From contig CAKUTF010000065.1 in assembly GCA_934691725.1 (NCBI GenBank), forward strand, positions 1 to 7,871: a DNA stretch of 7,871 nt, read 5' to 3'. Of the stretch, positions 1 to 6,374 are shown piece after piece (positions within the stretch are counted from its first letter, which is position 1; each line of letters starts with the position of its first letter). The DNA is from an uncultured Fibrobacter sp. GTDB lineage: Bacteria > Fibrobacterota > Fibrobacteria > Fibrobacterales > Fibrobacteraceae. Position numbers and translations under genes: made by a program. The notes beneath the pieces are model-generated. The model was not told the origin of the DNA, did not search any database, and saw only the letters and a list, made by a program, of their open reading frames with translations.

Positions 1-1768
1 GAATCAGGTCTTGTCGTCGCGTTTAGTTTTTGGAGATGGTGGAATCCCATTACTAGGTGGAATTGGAAGTTCCAAATCAATTGTGGGGGCTATTTCCGAT
101 GTAAGAATTTATCGGTCTGTATTGACTTCTTCTCAAGTCTCTGATTTATATCGTGATGGCTTAGATTTGGCATCGGGAGATATTCTTGCAGTTCGTGCTG
201 TAACATTGGATCGAGGAAATCTTGCGGTTGATCAGTCCTGTGGCGTGGCAGGAAAGGCTTATCTTCGTCAAAGGACTGCTATTGATATGGACAAAATGAT
301 ATGGAATGTGAGTGCCAAGGCAGGGCGTTATAAACTTTACTTGTTGTCCTTGAATTACGCTTCGGAAGTATCTGAGGTAGAAGTTTTTGTAAATGGAGAT
401 TCTCGGGGAATCTATACGGTTGAATCGACAGGACTTTGGAAGAGTGTTCGTGTGGATGATTTGACTCTGGGACTTGTTTCCGGAGAGAATCGTATCGCTG
501 TGCGTCCGATTGGGAACCTTGGAATTGCTGCGCTTGCTCTTGTTGATGAAGCAAAAAATCTTTCGGCTGAAGTGATAAACTATGGGGAGCAGGAATGGAA
601 AAATCCAGATGCGCGTGTTTTGGTACAGATGCATGATGAAAATCAAGGCGATGTCTCTTGGATTAGACCGAAATTTCAATTGAAAAATTTAACAGATTCT
701 GTTTTCTCTGGCGTCCGGATTCGGTATTATTATCATGGCGAGGGATCAAATGTACAGGCGACTTCTTTCTATCCGAGTGCACCGATGTCTGTTGTTCCCG
801 ATGCAGGTGGCTCTTTTTATGGAGAACTGGAATTGACGGAATCGATTCCGGCTTATGGAACGCCTTATTTTGGAAATGGCCCGCAAATAGGCTTGCATCG
901 AGTTGATTACTATTTCCCGTGGAATACGGACGATGATCCGAGCTATGCGGATGGAGCGAAAAATACTTACGTGGAGGCAAAAGGCGTCGCTTTGCTCGAC
1001 GCGGATGGTTTTATTTTAAACGATTGGAGCTGTTATGATGCAAATGGTCCGATGGATCAAAAACGAAAAAGCGCTCGAGTTCTTGCAAAGGATTCGAAAT
1101 TGGGCTCTAACCAGTCCAGTCTTGTGACGATGCTCGTCGAAAATACAGGAATGGCGCCTATTGATGGCTTTGAAATTCGCTACTACTACCGGGATGATTC
1201 CGGGGAACAAGAATTAGATGTTTATAGCAGCCCGTTTGCTGAATGGCGCAAGATTACCGCCGGTGGTAACCTTTATTATGTGTCATTCCTTTATCCAAAT
1301 ACGATTCTCAACCCCGGAGAAAAATCCGATTTCGGGAACGGCGTAAGCTTTGAAATTCACAATCCCGGATGGGCTACGGAATTTGACGCTTCTGACGATC
1401 CGTCGCATTACGGTCTTGGAGACAATGATTTGTCTGTGGCTGATTCGGCGCTTGTACTCGATTTGAAAGGCAATTTACTGTGGGGGAAAGTTCCCCAGCC
1501 TAGGTTTAGCGACGATTTCCAGACGCGAGATGTTTACGAGGATTTAATCGATGTCGAAGGAGATGTCGTCTATGTAAATGTTTCCCAAAGGGGAACTTAT
1601 ACGCTTGAAACAGTGAATGCCGCCGGAATGCCTCTTGTTCTCCTGTTTAGCGGGGTATGGGACGAAGGCGAACATTCCGTTTCTCTAGCAAACTACACAT
1701 TCACGCCGGGGAGTTATCTTGTTCTTCGTCGAGGAAGCGAGATTCTTTCTTGGAAACTTTTCAGATAA
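1..1768 (+). CDS. Multidomain carbohydrate-binding surface protein, 5' truncated (LamG end, CBM6/35-like, two CBM3-like modules, T9SS-type tail)
   Basis: The frame is open from base 2 and the gene starts upstream of the window; the TTG at 11 is an internal Leu codon. Four parts are visible. Bases 2-166 hold the end of a LamG/concanavalin-like domain (ISDVRIYRSVLTSSQVSDLY). Bases about 188-550 resemble a CBM6/35 beta-sandwich (AGRYKLYLLSLNY, then VEVFVNG and GENRIAV). Bases about 608-1015 and 1073-1501 are two related modules, each with an IRYYY strand, a later FGNG motif and a DDPS motif; the second ends LLWGKVPQP, very like the LVWGKEP end of CBM3 cellulose-binding modules. Bases about 1502-1768 resemble the type A T9SS C-terminal sorting domain (GEHSVSL, GSYLVLRRG, ending KLFR). 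The likely role is binding cellulose or other plant polysaccharide at the cell surface. No catalytic domain is visible, but one could lie upstream. Domain calls are by eye; CBM6/35 is the least certain. Confidence 0.8.
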   Translation, partial: NQVLSSRLVFGDGGIPLLGGIGSSKSIVGAISDVRIYRSVLTSSQVSDLYRDGLDLASGDILAVRAVTLDRGNLAVDQSCGVAGKAYLRQRTAIDMDKMIWNVSAKAGRYKLYLLSLNYASEVSEVEVFVNGDSRGIYTVESTGLWKSVRVDDLTLGLVSGENRIAVRPIGNLGIAALALVDEAKNLSAEVINYGEQEWKNPDARVLVQMHDENQGDVSWIRPKFQLKNLTDSVFSGVRIRYYYHGEGSNVQATSFYPSAPMSVVPDAGGSFYGELELTESIPAYGTPYFGNGPQIGLHRVDYYFPWNTDDDPSYADGAKNTYVEAKGVALLDADGFILNDWSCYDANGPMDQKRKSARVLAKDSKLGSNQSSLVTMLVENTGMAPIDGFEIRYYYRDDSGEQELDVYSSPFAEWRKITAGGNLYYVSFLYPNTILNPGEKSDFGNGVSFEIHNPGWATEFDASDDPSHYGLGDNDLSVADSALVLDLKGNLLWGKVPQPRFSDDFQTRDVYEDLIDVEGDVVYVNVSQRGTYTLETVNAAGMPLVLLFSGVWDEGEHSVSLANYTFTPGSYLVLRRGSEILSWKLFR

Positions 1769-1772
1769 GGAG
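1767..1772 (+). promoter_or_regulatory. Shine-Dalgarno overlapping the upstream stop codon
   Basis: AAGGAG lies six bases before the ATG at 1779 and shares two bases with the TAA stop of the upstream surface-protein gene. This fixes the start of the FISUMP lipoprotein at 1779 rather than at an upstream in-frame codon, and suggests the two genes are translated from one mRNA. Confidence 0.8.
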
Positions 1773-1778
1773 TTCACC

Positions 1779-2501
1779 ATGAAAACAACAAAACTTAAGT
1801 TATTCCGGGATTGTAAAGCGGTTGGCTATATCGCTGGAATCGGCTTTTTATTGCTTGCGTTGAACGCTTGCGCTACGGATGCCGACAGCTTTGACGCGGC
1901 GACGGTTTGTCCTGCGGAGGGAACAAATATTTACGGGATGCCTAATCGCGGAACATTTATCGATGAGCGCGATGGACAAGAATACAAATATACGACGATT
2001 GGCGGTCAAGTCTGGATGGCGCAGAATTTAAATTACAAAACGGATTATAGTGTGAAAAATGATTTGTATAAAGATTGTTCCGAGTGTGGACTTTGGTATT
2101 GTTTGTCCCTTGATCCTCTAAGTAGAGAATCTTTTGATTCTGTGTGCCCGACTGGATGGAGAGTTCCGACGGTGGATGATTGGGAGGAATTATTGGCATC
2201 AATAGGAAGTAAGGATAAAGCTCTGGATGTACTGCTTTCGGAAACATGGAGCGACTACTTTCAGGGAACAAATGAATGTGGCTTTAATGGAGTGCAAACG
2301 GGTTATGTAATTGTTCAAAATCCAGAAACTCCGGACTACGGAAAATCGGAACCTTTTTCGTTTGGAGGTAGTGCCAGCTGGTTGACGCAAAAGAGATCAA
2401 GACCCAGGTATGTCATATATATTTTCTTTGATGGAGACAAAATAGAATTCCAAGAAGGTCTTTATTATTATTACTACAGTCTTCGCTGTGTAAAAAACTA
2501 G
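1779..2501 (+). CDS. FISUMP-domain lipoprotein
   Basis: A 240-residue protein. The N-terminus has basic residues, a hydrophobic stretch (about residues 17-28) and a lipobox ending LNAC with Cys31, so a lipid-anchored envelope protein is expected. Residues about 57-240 match the Fibrobacter succinogenes major paralogous domain (TIGR02145 type). The landmarks are GGQVWMAQNLNY (75-86), CPTGWRVPTVDDW (123-135) and a C-terminal SLRCVKN. Extra cysteines sit at 100, 103 and 108. Hallmark FISUMP proteins occur in many copies per Fibrobacter genome and their biochemical role is unknown to me. The ATG at 1779 is chosen because a strong AAGGAG precedes it by six bases and the signal sequence begins there. 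It lies ten bases after the surface-protein stop, so the two are probably co-expressed. The DNA is AT-rich toward the 3' end. Confidence 0.9.
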   Translation: MKTTKLKLFRDCKAVGYIAGIGFLLLALNACATDADSFDAATVCPAEGTNIYGMPNRGTFIDERDGQEYKYTTIGGQVWMAQNLNYKTDYSVKNDLYKDCSECGLWYCLSLDPLSRESFDSVCPTGWRVPTVDDWEELLASIGSKDKALDVLLSETWSDYFQGTNECGFNGVQTGYVIVQNPETPDYGKSEPFSFGGSASWLTQKRSRPRYVIYIFFDGDKIEFQEGLYYYYYSLRCVKN

Positions 2502-2546
2502 AATGATTATGATTGCAAGTTTCATTCGTTGCATAAAGGACTGATG

Positions 2547-3188
2547 ATGCGAAGAATTTTATGGTCAATCGCTTTGTCGATTTCGATTGTTCAAGCGTTA
2601 ACTTTGGAAAATGTGCGAGCTGATTTGCGGAAAAACATGATAGCGTCCGATTCCGTTGAAATTGGAATCAGAGCAACGGTTTCTTCTTCCGCGATGTCGA
2701 GTTCCCAGGGAATGACCATGTATCTTGTGCGGAAAGGTCCATCGAAAATCTATGCGGAAATCAAAATGCCCATGATGAACCAGCGGACGATAATCAACGG
2801 GAACCGAATGAAATCCATTGATTTGGATTCTCGGAAATCTCAGGTTCTCCCCTATAACGGAGAGTCCTTTCCGATGATGTCCTATGCGAACTTTAACCCG
2901 CTAGATTCTGGCGAATGGTCCGAACCGAGACTTGTTTCGGGAAGCCTCTATTCGATAAAAGGGGCAAAAGGAACGCTTTACTATGATTCGAAAAAGAAAC
3001 GCATTGATAAAATGGAAACGGAAGACTTGGAAAAATCAACTTTGACGGAATTTTCCTACGATGCGGAAAACAACCTGAAGAAGATGACTATCCGCGTCTC
3101 TGCGCAAGGCGTTGAAACCTCCATTGTGACGGAGATTTTGAAACTTCGCCATTCCAGGGATTTTCCGGATAGGCTGTTTGAATTTTGA
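2547..3188 (+). CDS. Periplasmic LolA-like (outer-membrane lipoprotein-sorting-like) protein
   Basis: A 213-residue protein with a clear signal peptide (MRRILWSIALSISIVQA, cleavage likely after VQA at residue 17). The mature part begins with an amphipathic stretch (LENVRADLRKNM). It continues with alternating strands: MTMYLVRKGPSKIYAEIKMP, then a turn and TIINGNRMKSIDLD. This order resembles the LolA/LppM-like half-barrel that binds lipid or lipoprotein acyl groups in the periplasm. The family call is from pattern, not from a diagnostic motif, so function stays tentative. The ATG at 2547 is preferred: AAAGGA at 2535-2540 is six bases upstream. The adjacent ATG at 2544 and a TTG at 2529 are less well spaced. 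The 45-base gap after the FISUMP gene shows no convincing promoter or terminator, so it may belong to the same transcript. Confidence 0.75.
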   Translation: MRRILWSIALSISIVQALTLENVRADLRKNMIASDSVEIGIRATVSSSAMSSSQGMTMYLVRKGPSKIYAEIKMPMMNQRTIINGNRMKSIDLDSRKSQVLPYNGESFPMMSYANFNPLDSGEWSEPRLVSGSLYSIKGAKGTLYYDSKKKRIDKMETEDLEKSTLTEFSYDAENNLKKMTIRVSAQGVETSIVTEILKLRHSRDFPDRLFEF

Positions 3189-3229
3189 AATTGTATGGAC
3201 AAAATTGATGAACTGGATTGGAGGATAAG

Positions 3230-3829
3230 ATGAAAATCCATTCTGTATTGATAGTTGCTTTTCTATTCCTGTGTCATTGTGCGGAATTTCACAGTTGCGA
3301 AAAAACTTCGCCTTTGTGGAACTTTGGACATGACATCGAACCGGGGACATATTACGCGTTTAGCGTTTATACGCCCTTGGAAGGAAAATGCCAGGGTTCT
3401 ACGATTAATGCCAAGGAAATTCTAACGATGCGGGAGGATTCGACATTTTCTCAAGTTAAGACGGATTCCTTGGGCGATACGTTGGCTGTTTATAAAGGGC
3501 GTTATTCCATTCGTCAAGCAAAGGAAAGAAATGGGAACGGCGACGCGAAAGTATATAGCCTTGCGTTCCATACGGATACGGTTATGAAAAAATGGGAATT
3601 TGCGGAAAACGGGGAAATCAAACGCTTGAAGGATTTCAAGAAACAGGAAATTTCAGTGAGTAACCCGGATTCTATTTTGCTGGATGTTTCGCCGAAAGAC
3701 TCTTGTTTTACGCTGGGATATGAATTAAGGGACGACATGTGCCACGATGAATATTTTTACGAAAGCGGTCGCCTGTATTGTGGGAATGCCGCTTTCCGGG
3801 ACTCTTCTGTTGGCAAGTATTATTACTGA
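3230..3829 (+). CDS. Small Cys-containing exported protein, probable lipoprotein, unknown function
   Basis: A 199-residue protein I do not recognise. Residues 3-14 are a short hydrophobic signal (IHSVLIVAFLFL) followed by C15-H16-C17. If Cys17 is lipidated the lipobox is LCHC, with an unusual His at -1, so lipoprotein status is likely but not certain. Further cysteines lie at 23, 54, 159, 171 and 184 and could form disulfides in the periplasm. Residues about 38-94 read as beta strands with a 'GTYYAFSVY ... LTMREDSTFSQV ... YKGRYSI' pattern, reminiscent of lipocalin-like or other small beta-barrel domains; this is weak. The start at 3230 is set by GGAGG at 3220-3224, five bases upstream; a TTG at 3218 would overlap that site. 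It follows the LolA-like gene by 41 bases, consistent with the same envelope gene group. Confidence 0.7.
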   Translation: MKIHSVLIVAFLFLCHCAEFHSCEKTSPLWNFGHDIEPGTYYAFSVYTPLEGKCQGSTINAKEILTMREDSTFSQVKTDSLGDTLAVYKGRYSIRQAKERNGNGDAKVYSLAFHTDTVMKKWEFAENGEIKRLKDFKKQEISVSNPDSILLDVSPKDSCFTLGYELRDDMCHDEYFYESGRLYCGNAAFRDSSVGKYYY

Positions 3830-3901
3830 GCGGAAAGATGTAATTTGTTCTGATTTTGATGAAAATTTTTGGCTCCCGCTTTTTCTTCTTCTCGCCTTTT
3901 C

Positions 3902-3907
3902 TATAAT
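3902..3907 (+). promoter_or_regulatory. Perfect -10 box (TATAAT) directly upstream of the Mur ligase gene
   Basis: TATAAT lies at 3902-3907 in an 84-base intergenic gap, and the ATG of the next gene is at 3914. With a usual 6-8 base distance from the -10 box, transcription would start at or within a few bases of that ATG. No good -35 hexamer is present: the 17-base position reads CTTTTT, inside a pyrimidine-rich tract at 3876-3900. The gap between flanking genes and the lack of an alternative upstream signal support a promoter here. Confidence 0.55.
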
Positions 3908-3913
3908 ATCGCT

Positions 3914-5308
3914 ATGCTATCTCAAGACCAGTCTTTCTTTTTTGTCGGCGTTGCGGGTTCCGGCATGAGCGCGATTGCCGTGTATCTGGCGGGCAAAGGC
4001 TTTGCCGTTTCCGGTTCGGACCGAAAGTTTTCGGGCGCGGACGGCGACGATATTCGGGCAAAGCTCGAAGCGGCGGGCGTTCGGACATTTCCGCAGGACG
4101 GTTCGGGAGTTTGTCCGGGCCTTTCGGCAATTGTCGTGAGCTCGGCAATCGAAGAGTCGAATCCTGACTTGAAACGCGCTTTGGAATTGGGGATTCCCCG
4201 GATGCATCGGAGCGAGATGCTCGCCAAAATTTCGGAAAGCGTCAAGACGATTTGTGTCAGCGGAACGAGCGGCAAGAGCACGGTGACCGGGATGATCTGG
4301 CATATTCTGAACGAGGCGAATCTTTCGCCTTCGCTGCTTTCCGGGGCGGGGCTTGTCTCTCTCGAAAAACGCGGAATGTTCGGGAACGGAATCGCCGGAA
4401 ATGGCGAATGGCTTGTCGCGGAATCCGACGAGAGCGACGGAACGCTTGTCCGCTATTCGCCGGAAATCGGTGTCATTTTGAACATCGGAAAGGACCACAA
4501 GGAAATTTCCGAGTTGCAAAAAATCTTTGCGGAATTTTCGAAGAACGTTACGGGTAAAGGCAAGACGCTAATCGTGAACGAAGCGGATGAACTCGCGAAC
4601 GCCTTTAGCGTGAACCATCTGGATGATTTCGGGTTAGAAGCCAAGGCCGGCGTCCAGGGAATGGATTTTAATCCCGACGGCTATTCGATTACGTTCCGCG
4701 TGCGGCATCTGGGAGAACTTGTCCGGTTCAAGGTGCCGCTACCCGGTTTTCACAATATGATGAACGCGCTTGCCGCTATCGCGGTTTCGCTCAAGGTCGG
4801 TGTTTCGCTCCGCAAGTGTGCCGAGGCGCTGGAAACTTTTGAAGGCATCCATCGCCGTCACCAGATACTCGGAACTTTTCACGGTGTAACTGTGGTCGAT
4901 GACTTTGCGCATAATCCGGCAAAGATTGCGGCGAGCATCCGCGCTGCGCAGGATTTCACGCGAGGGCGCGTCATCGCTTATTTCCAGCCGCACGGATTCG
5001 GCCCGACCCGTTTTCTGCGGAACGACCTGGTCGATGCGATATCAAGAACGCTCCGCTCCCAGGATGCGATATTTTTGAGCGAAATCTACTATGCCGGTGG
5101 GACGGTCACGCGGGACATTTCCTCTGTGGACCTTGTCGAAGACCTGAAACGGAAAAACGCGACAGCTTACTTTGTTTCGAACCGGGACGAATGCGGAAGG
5201 GAAATGGTCCGTTTCTCGGCATCGGGAGACACCATCCTGATTATGGGCGCCCGCGACCCGAGCCTTTCGGAATTTGCAAAAACAGTCGCAAAGGAACTGG
5301 AAAAATGA
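3914..5308 (+). CDS. MurC-like Mur ligase (UDP-N-acetylmuramate--amino acid or peptide ligase)
   Basis: A 464-residue cytoplasmic enzyme with the three-domain Mur ligase plan and the usual MurC/Mpl length. The N-terminal Rossmann part has FFFVGVAGSGMSAIA and VSGSD (residues 8-36). The central ATPase has a P-loop GTSGKST (117-123), the acidic AESDESD motif (169-175) and NIGKDH (190-195). The C-terminal domain follows PGFHNMMNAL (277-286) and carries DDFAHNP (329-335) and FQPHGFGPTR (357-366). MurC joins L-Ala to UDP-MurNAc; Mpl joins a recycled tripeptide. Motifs differ from textbook MurC (GTHGKTT, DDYGHHP, FQPHRYSRT), so this may be a paralogue with another acceptor, and I give no symbol. The ATG at 3914 is chosen because homology begins a few residues later; an in-frame TTG at 3869 lies upstream of the likely -10 box. 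No Shine-Dalgarno is seen. First gene of a four-gene operon. Confidence 0.88.
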   Translation: MLSQDQSFFFVGVAGSGMSAIAVYLAGKGFAVSGSDRKFSGADGDDIRAKLEAAGVRTFPQDGSGVCPGLSAIVVSSAIEESNPDLKRALELGIPRMHRSEMLAKISESVKTICVSGTSGKSTVTGMIWHILNEANLSPSLLSGAGLVSLEKRGMFGNGIAGNGEWLVAESDESDGTLVRYSPEIGVILNIGKDHKEISELQKIFAEFSKNVTGKGKTLIVNEADELANAFSVNHLDDFGLEAKAGVQGMDFNPDGYSITFRVRHLGELVRFKVPLPGFHNMMNALAAIAVSLKVGVSLRKCAEALETFEGIHRRHQILGTFHGVTVVDDFAHNPAKIAASIRAAQDFTRGRVIAYFQPHGFGPTRFLRNDLVDAISRTLRSQDAIFLSEIYYAGGTVTRDISSVDLVEDLKRKNATAYFVSNRDECGREMVRFSASGDTILIMGARDPSLSEFAKTVAKELEK

Positions 5309-5535
5309 GCGAACAGAATAACCGCTACCAAAAGGCGATGAGCCGGCTCGAAGAAATCCTTTCAAAAATCGACCGTAGCGACGTGAGCGTCGATGAACTC
5401 GCTTCTCAAGTGGAAGAAGCGACGACGCTTCTCCGCGAATGCAAGACGATCCTTTCCGAGACGGAGAAGAATGTCCAGAACGCCTTGTCCGGTTTGAACG
5501 AGGAATCCGAAAAAGGTTCGGAAGAAAAGGCATGA
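5305..5535 (+). CDS. xseB: Exodeoxyribonuclease VII small subunit
   Basis: A 76-residue protein, the normal size for XseB. It shows the conserved small-subunit pattern: YQKAMSRLEEILSKID, then a turn with an aspartate (SDVSVDEL), then a second helix of the EEATTLLRECKTILSETEKNVQ type, so two long amphipathic helices. The tail after about residue 62 is acidic and polar. XseB subunits bind the large subunit XseA to form exonuclease VII, which cuts single-stranded DNA into oligonucleotides. XseA is not in this window. The start overlaps the Mur ligase stop as ATGA (5305-5308), with AAGGA at 5291-5295 nine bases upstream, so translation is probably coupled. The stop likewise overlaps the next start. 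Confidence 0.92.
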   Translation: MSEQNNRYQKAMSRLEEILSKIDRSDVSVDELASQVEEATTLLRECKTILSETEKNVQNALSGLNEESEKGSEEKA

Positions 5536-6371
5536 GCGAAGCGCTTCGCGTCGAACATATCTCTGTTTACTACCCGATGCGGAGTGGCGTGTTTTCGCGT
5601 GTTTCGCATTACCTGAAAGCGGTTGATGACATTTCGTTCCGGCTAGACGAAGGGGAGATCCTCGCGGTTATCGGGGAGTCGGGTTGCGGAAAGAGTACGC
5701 TCGCGCAGGCGCTTGTCGGGCTTTTGCCGTGGAAGTCGGGAACTTATACCGTTTTCGGGAAAAAAATCGACGTTTCTTCGGCGAAGGCTTTTTCCGATGT
5801 CCGCAAATCGGTGCAGATGGTTTTCCAGGATCCCTATTCGAGCCTGAATCCGCGGCAGACTGTTTCGCAGATTTTGACTTATCCGGCTGTGGCGAACGGA
5901 ATTTCCAAGGGCGAAGCGTTGGACCTGGCAAAGGAAAAGTTGCAACTTGTCGGGCTTCCGCAAAATTCGTTCGGACGTTATCCGCATGAATTTTCGGGCG
6001 GGCAGCGCCAGAGAATCGGCATTGCGCGGGCGTTGATGCTCGACCCGAAAGTGCTGATCGCAGACGAAGTGACGAGTGCGCTCGACGTCTCGGTCCAGGC
6101 GCAGGTCCTTAAGCTTCTTGAAGATTTGCGGCAAAATCTGGGAATCGCCATTCTCTTTATTTCGCATGATCTTCTGACCGTCCGTTCGTTTGCGCATAAA
6201 GTAATCGTCCTCTACAAGGGCAGGGAAAAAGAATCCGGCTTTGTGGAATCCGTTCTGGAAAATCCGAAGCATCCTTACACGAAAGCGCTGATGGCAAGCG
6301 TTCCCACGCTCGACTTTGACAGACCGCCGCTTGTGCCGCCCGATTTTTCGAATAATTTGTACGATGATTGA
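5532..6371 (+). CDS. OppF/DppF-type ABC transporter ATP-binding protein, short C-terminus
   Basis: A 279-residue ABC ATPase. Visible motifs: Walker A GESGCGKST (48-56), Q-loop QDPYSSLNPR (99-108), signature FSGGQRQRIGIARAL (154-168), Walker B plus D-loop VLIADEVTSALDVSVQAQ (174-191) and H-loop His212 (SHDLL). QDPYSSLNPR, SALDVSVQAQ and the NPKHPYTKALMASVP tail are hallmarks of peptide/nickel importer ATPases of the OppF/DppF kind. It would power uptake of oligopeptides or a similar solute. The usual second half of the C-terminal region, with a Cys-containing FHPRCP-like motif, is absent, and the protein ends soon after HPYTKAL. The common DEPTSALD reads DEVTSALD. No permease, binding protein or partner ATPase lies next to it, so its partners must be elsewhere. 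The start overlaps the xseB stop as ATGA (5532-5535); GGAAG at 5520-5524 could be the ribosome binding site. Confidence 0.9.
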   Translation: MSEALRVEHISVYYPMRSGVFSRVSHYLKAVDDISFRLDEGEILAVIGESGCGKSTLAQALVGLLPWKSGTYTVFGKKIDVSSAKAFSDVRKSVQMVFQDPYSSLNPRQTVSQILTYPAVANGISKGEALDLAKEKLQLVGLPQNSFGRYPHEFSGGQRQRIGIARALMLDPKVLIADEVTSALDVSVQAQVLKLLEDLRQNLGIAILFISHDLLTVRSFAHKVIVLYKGREKESGFVESVLENPKHPYTKALMASVPTLDFDRPPLVPPDFSNNLYDD

Positions 6372-6374
6372 AAA

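Noticed and set aside
2474..2500. Small hairpin ACAG/CTGT followed by A-rich sequence at the end of the FISUMP gene
   Set aside because: A 4-bp stem inside the conserved C-terminal coding region, with no T-run on the + strand.
2485..2513. Promoter before the LolA-like gene (TATGAT at 2508-2513)
   Set aside because: The matching -35 position reads GCTGTG, a poor match, and the -10 match alone is weak in AT-rich sequence.
3829..3890. Possible intrinsic terminator (AGCGG at 3829-3833 with CCGCT at 3876-3880, then a T-rich run)
   Set aside because: The stem is only 5 bp with a 42-base loop, too weak to support a terminator call.
3747..3968. A + strand frame bridging the end of the fourth exported gene and the Mur ligase start
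   Set aside because: It overlaps both well-supported genes, has no Shine-Dalgarno, and runs through the probable promoter at 3902.
3917..4519. Overlapping open frames on the minus strand within the Mur ligase gene
   Set aside because: They are antisense to motif-rich coding sequence and show no recognisable protein pattern or ribosome binding site.
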